Positions 42,798 to 51,571 of a stretch of 64,000 bases of DNA are shown here, piece after piece. The stretch is from Streptomyces klenkii. GTDB lineage: Bacteria > Actinomycetota > Actinomycetes > Streptomycetales > Streptomycetaceae. Position 1 is the stretch's first letter, and each line of letters starts with the position of its first letter. The stretch covers positions 1-64,000 of the forward strand of contig NZ_RBAM01000020.1 of NCBI RefSeq assembly GCF_003626645.1. The letters run 5' to 3'. Made by a program: the position numbers and the translations under genes. The notes under the pieces are model-generated. The model had not been told where the DNA came from and ran no database searches. It worked only from the letters and a program-made list of their open reading frames with translations.

Positions 42798-43895
42798 ATG
42801 AACCGTCGGTTCCGCTTGCTTGCCGCGCGCTGGCCCGCCCTGGTCCCGGTGCTCGCCGCTCTCGTGCTGGCCCTCACCTGGGGGCGGTCGCTGTCCCCGG
42901 CGGCGGTGGCCGTGGTGAGCTGCTGCCTGGCAGGGGCCGTGCTCTCCGCCGTGCACCACGCGGAGGTGATCGCCCACCGGGTCGGCGAACCGTTCGGCTC
43001 CCTCGTCCTCGCCGTCGCGGTGACGATCATCGAGGTGGCCCTCATCGTGACGCTCATGGCCGACGGCGGCGACAAGAGCAGCTCCCTGGCGCGCGACACG
43101 GTCTTCGCCGCCGTCATGATCACCTGCAACGGGATCGTCGGCCTGTCCCTGCTGGTGTGCGCGCTCAGGCGCCGGGTCGCGGTGTTCAACGCGGAGGGCA
43201 CCGGCGCCGCCTTCGGGACCGTCGCGACCCTGGCCGGGCTGAGCCTGGCCCTGCCGACCTTCACCACCAGCACGCCCGGCCCGCGGTTCACCCCGGCCCA
43301 GCTCGTCTTCGCCGCGGCCGCCTCGCTCATCCTCTACGGCCTCTTCGTCGCGACGCAGACCGTGCGGCACCGCGACTACTTCCTGCCGGTGACCGCCGAG
43401 GGCGAGGTCATCGACAGCGACCACGCCGCTCCGCCGTCGGCCCGGACCGCCCTGACCAGCCTCGGCCTGCTCGGCGTCGCCCTGATCTCGGTGGTCGGCC
43501 TCGCCAAGGGGGTGTCCCCGGCCATCGAGTCCGCGGTGGCCGCCGCCGGCCTGCCGGCCTCGGTCGTCGGCGTCGTCATCGCGCTGCTGGTCCTCCTCCC
43601 CGAGACCATCGCCGCGCTGCGCGCCGCCCGCCGCGACCGCGTCCAGACCAGCCTCAACCTCGGCCTCGGCTCGGCCATGGCCAGCATCGGCCTGACCATT
43701 CCCGCGGTCGCGGTCGCCTCCGTCTGGCTGGAGGGCCCGCTCGTCCTCGGCCTCGGCGCCACGCACATGGTGCTCCTCGCCCTCACGGTCGCCGTCGGCA
43801 CCCTGACGGTGATCCCGGGGCGCGCCACCCCGCTCCAGGGCGGGCTGCACCTCTCGCTCCTGGCGGCCTACGTGGTGCTGGCGGTCAGCCCCTGA
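42798..43895 (+). CDS. chaA: Ca2+/H+ (ChaA-type) antiporter
   Basis: A 365-residue membrane protein with about eleven segments and two homologous halves. The first alpha-repeat signature is VAVTIIEVALIVTLMADGG and the second is LLVLLPETIAALRAARRDRVQTSLNLGLGSAMASIGLTIP, each with the essential acidic residue. This is the cation/proton antiporter family that includes ChaA of E. coli, which extrudes Ca2+ or Na+ at high pH. Monocistronic, 250 bases after the tRNA. Confidence 0.87.
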   Translation: MNRRFRLLAARWPALVPVLAALVLALTWGRSLSPAAVAVVSCCLAGAVLSAVHHAEVIAHRVGEPFGSLVLAVAVTIIEVALIVTLMADGGDKSSSLARDTVFAAVMITCNGIVGLSLLVCALRRRVAVFNAEGTGAAFGTVATLAGLSLALPTFTTSTPGPRFTPAQLVFAAAASLILYGLFVATQTVRHRDYFLPVTAEGEVIDSDHAAPPSARTALTSLGLLGVALISVVGLAKGVSPAIESAVAAAGLPASVVGVVIALLVLLPETIAALRAARRDRVQTSLNLGLGSAMASIGLTIPAVAVASVWLEGPLVLGLGATHMVLLALTVAVGTLTVIPGRATPLQGGLHLSLLAAYVVLAVSP

Positions 43896-44326
43896 ACCGG
43901 CCCCTGAGTCACCCCCTGAACCACCCCTGCGCGGGCCGGTGAACCGTGAGGCGCACAGATAAACAGGACGTACCGTCAATCGTTCCGGGGACACGTCGTA
44001 CTCATCCCCGGTAATCTGGCGCAAAACCGATTCTGTGGTCGCGTCAAACCCTTCGGGTAACGGGGTGAGGGTTGCGTTCCGCAGCCGGCTTTCCCAATGG
44101 CCACCCGTGGCCTCAAAAGCCGGTGCATCGGCCATTCTCCCGTGCTACTGCGCACCACCACGGGGTGCGCGTGCTTCTAGCGCCGGCCTTGTGCGCCTTG
44201 GCGGACTTCGCGCTGTTCGCCAGCATGCGTACAGGCACTGTGCGCGTACCGGGAGGACAGCGTGGATTGTCACTTATCGTTCGCCAAAGGCCTCTGCTGC
44301 ACCAACTCCTACCATGCGAGGGTGAC
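43896..44326. other. Control region upstream of the terpene cluster
   Basis: About 430 bases, less GC-rich than average. No frame here has a convincing start or protein character. A small hairpin ACCC-TTC-GGGT lies near 44050. It ends with GAGGGTGAC, the ribosome site of the oxygenase-like gene. Promoters are likely but not identifiable by eye. Confidence 0.4.
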
Positions 44327-45184
44327 ATGCGGGCGCGTACCTATACCTCTCCCTACCGGGCGCAAGCGGCGGACGAGGCCTTCCCGGAGTCATTGCCTTA
44401 CCCGAGCGGATGGTTTTGTGCGGGATTCTCGTGGCAGTGGAAACCGGGAACCGTCCGCACGTGCCGCTTCATGGGGACCGACCTGCTCATCCGGCGCACC
44501 CACGGCGGGGCGCTGCGGTCAGCTCTGCCCACGCGAGAAGCGCACGGCATCGTCTGGGTAGGGCATTCCCACGACCGTACGCCGCCCTCGTGGGAACTCC
44601 CGCTGCTCTCCGGCGACTTCGCGGGCCCCCGCACCTTCTGTGCGGTCGAACTGGCGGGCCACCCGCAGGACGTGATGGAGAACTTCATCGACCACAGGCA
44701 CGTCGTCGAACTCCACGGCGTCGATTTCCTCGACATCGTGACGGCGCCCGCGGGGGACGGGCCGTTCTACTCCCTGACGGTCCGCGTCGGGCGCAGCCTT
44801 CCGTTCTTCTCCACCGTCCAGGACATCGGCATCCGCTACTTCGGGCTGGGCGCGGCGCTCATGACGATCGACGTGCCGCGCTGCCGGCTGCGGGCCGCGC
44901 AGTGGGTGCTGGCCACACCCGTGGGGCCGGGCCGCATCCGGTACTGTCTCGCGGCCAGCGCGGTGCTCGATCCGCTGCTCCGCATTCCCCCCGGATCCCG
45001 CCGTGCTCTCGAACGCGCGGTGGCCTTCGGAATGAACCGGTGGTCCTTTCAGGACTCCCGCGCCGACTGGCCGGTTTTCCACCACAAGGCATATCTGCCC
45101 CATCCGCGGCTGAACGGTGAGGACGGCCCGATCGGTGCCTACCGGCACTGGGCCCGCCAGTTCTACGCGGTGGTGCCCGATTGA
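44327..45184 (+). CDS. Rieske-oxygenase homologue lacking the Rieske domain core
   Basis: From ATG 44327 the protein is 285 residues. The opening YPSGWFCAGFSWQWKPG and FMGTDLLIRR matches Rieske oxygenase alpha subunits, but the cluster ligands (CxH and CxxH) are gone: the sequence passes from GGALR directly to PTREAHGIVWVGH, about 52 residues shorter than its neighbour at 46179-46955. The catalytic half is intact: Glu118-Asn119, Asp122, His125, His130 (D-x2-H-x4-H) and a later QDSRADWPVFHHKAY block. It could accept electrons from another protein's Rieske cluster, as NdmC does from NdmD. It precedes the terpene synthase by 11 bases. Confidence 0.75.
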   Translation: MRARTYTSPYRAQAADEAFPESLPYPSGWFCAGFSWQWKPGTVRTCRFMGTDLLIRRTHGGALRSALPTREAHGIVWVGHSHDRTPPSWELPLLSGDFAGPRTFCAVELAGHPQDVMENFIDHRHVVELHGVDFLDIVTAPAGDGPFYSLTVRVGRSLPFFSTVQDIGIRYFGLGAALMTIDVPRCRLRAAQWVLATPVGPGRIRYCLAASAVLDPLLRIPPGSRRALERAVAFGMNRWSFQDSRADWPVFHHKAYLPHPRLNGEDGPIGAYRHWARQFYAVVPD

Positions 45185-45195
45185 CCGGAGGGAAG

Positions 45196-46260
45196 ATGGA
45201 ACTGCGTGAGATCATCCACTTCCCGCAGATCAGGACCCGCCTGCCCATCCACGTCCATCCGGGGGCGGCGGAAGCGGAGACGCAACTGGCCGGGTACGTC
45301 GCCGGGCACCCCGTCCTGAAACCCTATGCGGCGAAGATCCGGCAGGATCAGTCCGCCCGCCTCGTCTGCCTGTGGGCCCCGCAATCGGCCGACATGGAGC
45401 GGATCCTGGCGGCGGCGAAATACGTGATGATCACGTATCTGATCGACGATATGCTCGACGAGGGCTGGACGGGAATCGGGGCGAGGGAGATGGTGGCCGG
45501 CCTGAAACGGGTCATCGCCCAGCAGAAGAAGCCGCAGACCGACGTCGAGAGGACCCTGGCCGCCATCATCAACCCCTTCCTGGACGGCCTGGGGAGGACG
45601 TTCCGCAGCAGGATCAACGCGGCGCTCGCGGACTGGATCGACTCCGGCGCGGTCCGCGGCGGCACCCCGCACCAGACGCACCGCATGACCGACCGGGAAT
45701 TCCTGGACTGGCGGGTGAGCGACGTGGGGTACGAGGCCAACATCGCCATCGCCGAATACGCGGTCGGCTGCGACGTGTCCGGCCACGAGGAAACGCTCCG
45801 GCCCCTCAAGGTGAAGGCCGTCGAACACGTGCTGATCATCAACGATGTGTACTCGTACCGGAGGGAGCTGGCCAAGGGCTGCGCCGACGCCGGAATTCTG
45901 AACCTCTGGATGCGGCGGGACGGCATTTCGCTCCAGGGGGCCGTTTACAAGGCGTGCGCACTGGTCCGCGCCATCGAGGCGGAATACCTGGCGATGGAAC
46001 GTGAACTGGTCTCCAGGGAGCCGGGGCTGGCGGCCTACGCGGAAGCGCTCAGGATGCTGTTCCAGGGGAACCTCGCCGTGCACGCCTGCGGGACGCGCTA
46101 CAACGGGGCCGGCTTCCGCGGGAACCTGCTGCGGGGAGCCTGGGTGCGGCTGGATCCCGACATCACCTCCGTCATCGCCTACGATCCCGGGTCCGAGGGG
46201 GTGGGCGAGCCGGTGCCGCTGCGGCCGCTGCGGGCCGGGTCCTTCTGCCCGGCGGGGTGA
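45196..46260 (+). CDS. Type I terpene synthase
   Basis: From ATG 45196, directly behind GGAGGG, the enzyme has 354 residues, a normal length. The aspartate-rich motif is DDMLDE (Asp84-Glu89). The NSE triad is NDVYSYRRE (Asn216, Ser220, Glu224), and the product-sensor Arg-Tyr pair is at 301-302. It cyclises a prenyl diphosphate, probably farnesyl diphosphate, in the cytoplasm; the product is unknown. The gene is 11 bases after the Rieske-less oxygenase gene. Its 3' end overlaps the convergent Rieske gene by 82 bases. Confidence 0.88.
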   Translation: MELREIIHFPQIRTRLPIHVHPGAAEAETQLAGYVAGHPVLKPYAAKIRQDQSARLVCLWAPQSADMERILAAAKYVMITYLIDDMLDEGWTGIGAREMVAGLKRVIAQQKKPQTDVERTLAAIINPFLDGLGRTFRSRINAALADWIDSGAVRGGTPHQTHRMTDREFLDWRVSDVGYEANIAIAEYAVGCDVSGHEETLRPLKVKAVEHVLIINDVYSYRRELAKGCADAGILNLWMRRDGISLQGAVYKACALVRAIEAEYLAMERELVSREPGLAAYAEALRMLFQGNLAVHACGTRYNGAGFRGNLLRGAWVRLDPDITSVIAYDPGSEGVGEPVPLRPLRAGSFCPAG

Positions 46261-46955
46261 GGGGGCGCCGCCGCGGGGAGCCGGGCCACCGGCCCGACCG
46301 CCGCGCTGCCGGCCGTCCACCGCCGGACCCGGCCCGGGGAGACGGGGGTGGCGAGGACCCACAGGACGAGGCCCCACGGCGCCGCGCACAGGTGACGCCG
46401 CACCGGCTCGATCACCACGAGCGCGGCGCCGGGGCCGAGGACCCGGAGGCCGACATGCCGGGAGGCGGAGCGGGCCAGGATCCGGGCGACGGCGCGCTCC
46501 GTCACGTCCTGGGGGCGGCCCGCCTCTTCGGTGACGCGGAACGCGCGGGGGCTGACGAGGGGGCCGGGCAGGGCGGGCAGCTCCCGGGACGGCGGGGCGC
46601 CGTCGGGGGAGTGCCACGCCCAGACGATGCCGTACGCCTCCCGGGAAGGCAGCAGGGTGAGCGACGCCTTGGGGGGCGTCCCGTACGGGGTCCTCGCGCA
46701 CGTGCCGTCCGGGGCGAAGGCGAACCTGTGGAAGGGGCACACCAGGTACTCGCCGTCGACGGTGCCGCCGGCGCCGAGGTGGGCCCCCAGGTGGGGGCAG
46801 TAGGGCCGGATGACCCGGAGCACCCCGCGCCGGGTGCGGTAGACGACGGCGTCGCCGCCCATGAACCGGCGGGTGCCGACGCTGCCGGCCTTCCACTCCC
46901 GCGAGAATCCGATGCAGAACCAGCCCCGGGGGTACGGCGGTGTCGGCGTCGTCAC
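46179..46955 (-). CDS. Rieske-domain protein with catalytic iron site deleted
   Basis: From GTG 46955 the protein is 258 residues. The Rieske cluster ligands are all present: Cys53-Pro-His55 and Cys73-x2-His76, spaced as in oxygenases. It is clearly related to the gene at 44327 (YPRGWFCIGFSREWK, PSREAYGIVWAWH, GPGAALVVIE, WVLATPVSPGRVR). The mononuclear iron segment is missing: after RPQDVTE only about 13 residues precede HVGLRVLGPGAAL, where its paralogue has 47 including DHRHVVELH. The last 50 residues are Pro/Gly/Ser-rich and cross the terpene synthase 3' end. Either an electron-donating partner or a decaying copy. An upstream ATG at 47018 is possible. Confidence 0.7.
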   Translation of the reverse strand: MTTPTPPYPRGWFCIGFSREWKAGSVGTRRFMGGDAVVYRTRRGVLRVIRPYCPHLGAHLGAGGTVDGEYLVCPFHRFAFAPDGTCARTPYGTPPKASLTLLPSREAYGIVWAWHSPDGAPPSRELPALPGPLVSPRAFRVTEEAGRPQDVTERAVARILARSASRHVGLRVLGPGAALVVIEPVRRHLCAAPWGLVLWVLATPVSPGRVRRWTAGSAAVGPVARLPAAAPPHPAGQKDPARSGRSGTGSPTPSDPGS

Positions 46956-47174
46956 CCCACCATGCTGTCCGCTCCGCCCGGCGGACGGATCAGCGCCTCC
47001 GGGGGTGCACGGAAGCACACCCGGCGGACGGTGACTCCGGTTGCCCCCGGCTTGGTCCAGACCTATTGACGTCCGGGGGGAGCGGTTCTAGCGTTCGACA
47101 CCTTTCGAGCGTCGTGTGGCGAGCGTCGTCTTCCGGACGTCGTCACGTCGTCCTCGTCGAGGGGGTGGTCGGGC

Positions 47175-48242
47175 ATGACCGGTCGGATGGCGCGATGGCT
47201 GGGAGCCGGCCTGCTCGTGGCGCTCGCCTTCCTCGGGCAGGCGCCGCAGGGCGTCCGGGCGCAAGCGGCGGGCGCGCCCGCCGACGACACCTGTCCCGTC
47301 CGGCCGAGACCCGCGGGCAAGGTGCTCCAGGGCTACTGGGAGAACTGGGACGGCGCGGCGAACGGCGTGCACCCGCCCTTCGGCTGGGTGCCGGTCACCG
47401 ACTCCCGGATAGGCCAGCACGGCTACAACGTGATCAATATGGCGTTCCCGGTCATCCACCCGGACGGCACGGTGCTGTGGGAGGACGGCATGGACGCGAC
47501 GGTGAAGGTCGCGACCCCGGCCGAGATGTGCCGCGCCAAGGCCGCGGGGGCCACGATCCTGATGTCGATCGGCGGCGCGGCGGCCGGCATCGACCTCGGC
47601 TCCGGCGCGGTCGCCGACCGGTTCGTGGAGACCGTCGTGCCGATCCTCAAGGCGTACAACTTCGACGGCATCGACATCGACATCGAGACCGGCCTCACCG
47701 GCAGCGGCAGCATCACCACGCTCTCGGCCTCGCAGGCCAACCTCATCCGCATCATCGACGGCGTGCTCGCGCGGATGCCCGCGGGCTTCGGCCTGACGAT
47801 GGCACCGGAGACGGCGTACGTCACCGGCGGCAGCGTGACGTACGGCTCGATCTGGGGCGCGTACCTGCCGGTCGTGAAGAAGTACGCCGACAACGGCCGG
47901 CTCTGGTGGCTGAACATGCAGTACTACAACGGGAACATGTACGGCTGCTCCGGCGACTCGTACTCCGCGGGGACGGTGCAGGGCTTCACCGCCCAGACGG
48001 ACTGCCTCGACAAGGGCCTCGTCGTCCAGGGCACGACCATCAAGGTCCCCTACGACAAGCAGGTTCCGGGACTGCCGGCCCAGCCCGGCGCCGGGGGCGG
48101 CCACATGACGCCGGCTCTGGTCGCGCAGGCGTGGAACGCGTACCGCGGCGCGCTGAAGGGCCTCATGACCTGGTCGGTCAACTGGGACGGCTCGAAGGGG
48201 TGGAGCTTCGGCGACAACGCGAAGGCACTGCAAGGGCGATGA
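47175..48242 (+). CDS. Secreted GH18 chitinase
   Basis: A 355-residue secreted enzyme. The signal peptide ends near RAQAAGA (about residue 31). The GH18 barrel begins GYWENWDG, has SIGGAAAG on strand 3 and the catalytic DGIDIDIE (Asp164-Glu171; acid Glu171), followed by MAPETAYV and MQYYNGN. No chitin-binding module is attached. It hydrolyses chitin outside the cell. Similar to the compact single-domain Streptomyces chitinases C/D. Probably monocistronic. Confidence 0.9.
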   Translation: MTGRMARWLGAGLLVALAFLGQAPQGVRAQAAGAPADDTCPVRPRPAGKVLQGYWENWDGAANGVHPPFGWVPVTDSRIGQHGYNVINMAFPVIHPDGTVLWEDGMDATVKVATPAEMCRAKAAGATILMSIGGAAAGIDLGSGAVADRFVETVVPILKAYNFDGIDIDIETGLTGSGSITTLSASQANLIRIIDGVLARMPAGFGLTMAPETAYVTGGSVTYGSIWGAYLPVVKKYADNGRLWWLNMQYYNGNMYGCSGDSYSAGTVQGFTAQTDCLDKGLVVQGTTIKVPYDKQVPGLPAQPGAGGGHMTPALVAQAWNAYRGALKGLMTWSVNWDGSKGWSFGDNAKALQGR

Positions 48243-48371
48243 ACCCCGCCCGGCGCCGGGCGCGCGAGCTCCGTGCCGGACCGGAACGGTAAGCGGAAGA
48301 GCCAACCCCGCATGACGCCTATGGTTGTCGGATTCGCCGATGTTCGAATCTTGTACAGCGGAAGGGCGGTC

Positions 48372-51300
48372 ATGCGGGTGGTGCACACGCGTGTCGAGTT
48401 CAAGGTGCTGGGGCCGCTCGCGGCCGTCGCGGACGGCCGGGTCCTCCCGCTCGGAGGGCCCAAGCAGCGGACCCTGCTCGCCATGCTGCTCGTCAACGCC
48501 AACACCGCCGTCTCCGGCGAGCGGCTGTGCGACGCCGTCTGGGGCGAGGCGCCGCCGGCCTCCGCGCAGGCCAACATCCGCAGCTACGCCGCCGTCCTGC
48601 GCAAGGTCCTCAGCCCCGCCGCCGGACCGGGATCCGGTGACGACCGGCTCAGCCAAGGAAACGGTGGTTACCGCTTGCGGGTGTTTCCCGGCGAGGCCGA
48701 CCTGCACCGCTTCGAGCTCCTCGCCGCGCGCGGCCGCACCGCCCTGGCCGCCGGCGAGCACCGGGCCGCGGCCGACGCCCTGGAGGAGGCGCTCGCGCTG
48801 TGGCGCGGCAGCCCGTTCGAAGGCGTGGCGCACCACGACGCCCTGCTCGGCGAGGTCGCCCGCCTGGAAGAGGCGCGGCTGACGGCCTTCGAGGACCACG
48901 CCGAGGCCCGCCTCGCCCTCGGCGAGCCCCGCGAACTGGTCGGCCCGCTCCGCGCGGAGACCGCCCGCTACCCGCTGCGCGAATCGCTGTGGGCCAAGCT
49001 GATGACCGCGCAGTACCGCAGCCACCAGCCCGGCGACGCCCTCCAGTCCTACGCCCTCGCCCGCACGGCCCTCCGCGACGAACTCGGCATCGACCCCGGC
49101 GACGCACTGCGCCGCCTGCACCACGCGATCCTCACCAGGGACCCGGAGCTGGGCGCGCCGCCCGCCGCCGCACAGCCCGCACGGCCCGCCGACGCCTGGC
49201 AGCCCACGGTCCAAGTGCCCTCCGACGACTCCGACTTCGTCGGCCGCGGCCCCCTGCTGGAGCGCGTCGCCGCCCTGATCGGGCCCGCCGCCGGCCGGCC
49301 CGGCAGCACCACGCCCTGCGCCGTGCCCGTCGCGATCCTCACCGGGCTCCCCGGCGTCGGCAAGACCGCCCTGGCCACCCGGCTCGCCCACCACCTCCGC
49401 AACGACTTCCCCGACGGCCGGCTGTTCGTCCACCTGGACGGCACGCGCGGCCCCCAGCGCACGCCCGGCGCGATCCTCGCCAACCTGCTGCTCAGCCTCG
49501 GCGTCCCCGGCTCCTCCATCCCCGAGGCGACCGAGGAGCGGGCCGCGCTCTACCGCTCGCTGATCGCCGACCGCAAAGTGCTCGTCCTCCTCGACGACGC
49601 GCGCGACGAGGCCCAGATCCGGATGCTGCTCCCCGGCACCCCGGGCAGCGCCGCCCTCGTCACCAGCAGGACGCGGCTCGCCGGCCTCACGGACGCGCAC
49701 CTCATCGACGTCGCCCCCTTCGACGACGAGGAGTCGCAGGACCTGCTGCGGCGCATCGTCGGCCCGCAGCGGCTCGCGGCGGAGCCCGAGGCGACCGGGC
49801 GGATCCTGGCCGCCTGCGCCGGGCTGCCCCTGGCGCTGCGGGTCGCCGCGGCACGGCTCGCCGGACGCCCCGACTGGCAGGTCCGCCGCCTGGCCGACCG
49901 GCTGGCCGACGAGCGCGGGGTGCTCGCGGAGCTCACCGTCGGCGACCTCGCCGTCCGCACGTGCGTCGCCGCCAGCTACCACGGCCTGGCCCCCGACGCC
50001 GCCCGCGCCTTCCGGGCCATCGGGCTGCTCCCCGCGCCGGAGTTCCCCTGCTGGGCCCTCTCCGCCGCCCTGCTCGACCCGGCGGACGCCGGCACGGGCG
50101 ACGACGGTGCGGCGGGCCACGAACGCGCCGCGGACCGCGCCACCGACGCGCTCATCGACGCCAACCTCGTACAGATCGAGCAGATCGAGTCACTGAACGG
50201 GCAGCGGCAGCCGCGCTACCGCATGCACGACCTGCTGCACGCCTACGCCGCCGAGCGCGCCCTCGCCGACGAGCCGGAGTCATGGCGCCGGGCCGCGGTC
50301 GCCCGCGTCCTGGACGGCTGGCTCACCCGCGCCCGCGCGGCGGGCGACCAGCTCATCCGAAGAGGCACCGGCGGGCACGCGCCCGGCGCGGCGGGCGACC
50401 TCGTCGGATGGCTGGAGAGCGAGCGCACCGGCCTGGTCACCGCGGTCGGCTTCGCCGCGAGCGCAGGCTACGGCCCGCAGACGGCCGGACTCGCCGCCGC
50501 CCTTGAAGACGTCTGCCACCTGCGCAACTGGTGGGACGAGTGGGAGCACGTCGCCCGCGCCGCACTCGACCGCGCCACGGCCGACGGCGACCCCGTCGCC
50601 GTCGCGGTCGCCCAGGGCTCCCTCGCCCGGGCCTGCGCCGTCCGCGGGCGGGTGGACGACGCCCTGACCCGCTACGCCGGCGCCATCGCGCAACTCGACG
50701 CGCTCGGCGAGGAACACCACGCCGCGCGCCTGCGCATCCACCGCAGCTTCGCGATCGCCGACCGGGGCATGGCCCAGCTCGCCCACGAGGACGCCGTGTC
50801 CGCGGCCGCCGCCATGAACCGGCTGGGCGACAAGCACGGCCACGTCATGGCCCTGCGCAGCCTCGGCTTCACCCTCTCGTCCCAGGGGCGCGAGGCCGAG
50901 GCCGTCGCCGCGCTCGAACCGGCCGTGGCCACGGCCGAGCGCCTCGGCCACCCGCTCGCTCTCGCCGACGTTCTCCAGCTCCTGGCCTGGGCCGAGATCG
51001 GCCGCGGCCGCACCGAACGCGCCGCCCGCCACCTGCACCGGGCCCTGGCCGAGTACCGGTCCCTGCGGCACCGGCCCGGCGAGGCGTACGCCCTGCTGGC
51101 CCTCGGCCGCATGCACGCCGAACCCGGCGGGCCCGGCCGGGCCGCGTGGGCCCTCGCCCCGCTCGGCCAGGCCGCGGCGATCTTCACCGAGCTCGGCGAA
51201 CGGCGGGGCGAGGCGCTCACCGCCCTCTGGCTCGGCAGCGCGCACGCCGCGCTGGGCGACCGCGACACCGCCGTGAGCCACCTCACGACGGCACTGAACG

Positions 51301-51392
51301 GCTTCCGCAGCCTGCGGATGCCGTCGTGGGCGGAGCGGGCCCGGCAGGAGCTCGACGCCGCGGCGCGGTCCGCCGGTCTCACTGACCGGTGA
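48372..51392 (+). CDS. AfsR/SARP-type regulator (SARP + NB-ARC + TPR)
   Basis: From ATG 48372 the protein is 1006 residues. An OmpR-like winged helix (FKVLGPLAAVADG, LAMLLVNANTAVSGERLCDAVWG) and a BTAD domain fill residues 1-260. An NB-ARC ATPase follows, with Walker A GLPGVGKTAL (Lys331) and later LVLLDDAR, then TPR repeats to the C-terminus. Such proteins activate secondary-metabolite genes by binding direct repeats near promoters, with ATP and TPR partners tuning activity. It lies directly upstream of the isonitrile operon on the same strand, whose leader has an 11-base direct repeat, so it is the likely cluster activator. Confidence 0.87.
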   Translation: MRVVHTRVEFKVLGPLAAVADGRVLPLGGPKQRTLLAMLLVNANTAVSGERLCDAVWGEAPPASAQANIRSYAAVLRKVLSPAAGPGSGDDRLSQGNGGYRLRVFPGEADLHRFELLAARGRTALAAGEHRAAADALEEALALWRGSPFEGVAHHDALLGEVARLEEARLTAFEDHAEARLALGEPRELVGPLRAETARYPLRESLWAKLMTAQYRSHQPGDALQSYALARTALRDELGIDPGDALRRLHHAILTRDPELGAPPAAAQPARPADAWQPTVQVPSDDSDFVGRGPLLERVAALIGPAAGRPGSTTPCAVPVAILTGLPGVGKTALATRLAHHLRNDFPDGRLFVHLDGTRGPQRTPGAILANLLLSLGVPGSSIPEATEERAALYRSLIADRKVLVLLDDARDEAQIRMLLPGTPGSAALVTSRTRLAGLTDAHLIDVAPFDDEESQDLLRRIVGPQRLAAEPEATGRILAACAGLPLALRVAAARLAGRPDWQVRRLADRLADERGVLAELTVGDLAVRTCVAASYHGLAPDAARAFRAIGLLPAPEFPCWALSAALLDPADAGTGDDGAAGHERAADRATDALIDANLVQIEQIESLNGQRQPRYRMHDLLHAYAAERALADEPESWRRAAVARVLDGWLTRARAAGDQLIRRGTGGHAPGAAGDLVGWLESERTGLVTAVGFAASAGYGPQTAGLAAALEDVCHLRNWWDEWEHVARAALDRATADGDPVAVAVAQGSLARACAVRGRVDDALTRYAGAIAQLDALGEEHHAARLRIHRSFAIADRGMAQLAHEDAVSAAAAMNRLGDKHGHVMALRSLGFTLSSQGREAEAVAALEPAVATAERLGHPLALADVLQLLAWAEIGRGRTERAARHLHRALAEYRSLRHRPGEAYALLALGRMHAEPGGPGRAAWALAPLGQAAAIFTELGERRGEALTALWLGSAHAALGDRDTAVSHLTTALNGFRSLRMPSWAERARQELDAAARSAGLTDR

Positions 51393-51437
51393 CCTGCGCG
51401 ACCCCTTGAGCGGAGCCCCGCCGGCAACTGCCCGGGA

Positions 51438-51481
51438 GCTGAGCCCCGTATAAGGCTGAGCCCCGTACAAGAGGGCTCAGC
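51438..51481 (+). terminator. Tandem 17-base repeats with hairpin after the regulator gene
   Basis: GCTGAGCCCCGTATAAG (51438-51454) is followed at once by a copy differing in one base (51455-51471). GGGCTCAGC (51473-51481) is the complement of the first nine bases of either copy. Two alternative hairpins are therefore possible. It is probably the terminator of the regulator gene with a duplicated arm, though a switch is conceivable. Confidence 0.5.
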
Positions 51482-51503
51482 ACGGCGCGCGCGTCCTCCC
51501 TTG

Positions 51504-51529
51504 TGCGCTTCTCATGCGCTTCTCATGCG
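51504..51529 (+). promoter_or_regulatory. 11-base direct repeats, candidate SARP operator
   Basis: TGCGCTTCTCA occurs twice in perfect tandem (51504-51514, 51515-51525) and a third copy begins with TGCG. SARP proteins bind heptamer repeats with an 11-base period ahead of target promoters. The site lies 43 bases upstream of the isonitrile synthase start. Confidence 0.5.
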
Positions 51530-51571
51530 TCCCCCACGCACCGTGGTGCCCAGTCCACGAAGGGAGGCGCG

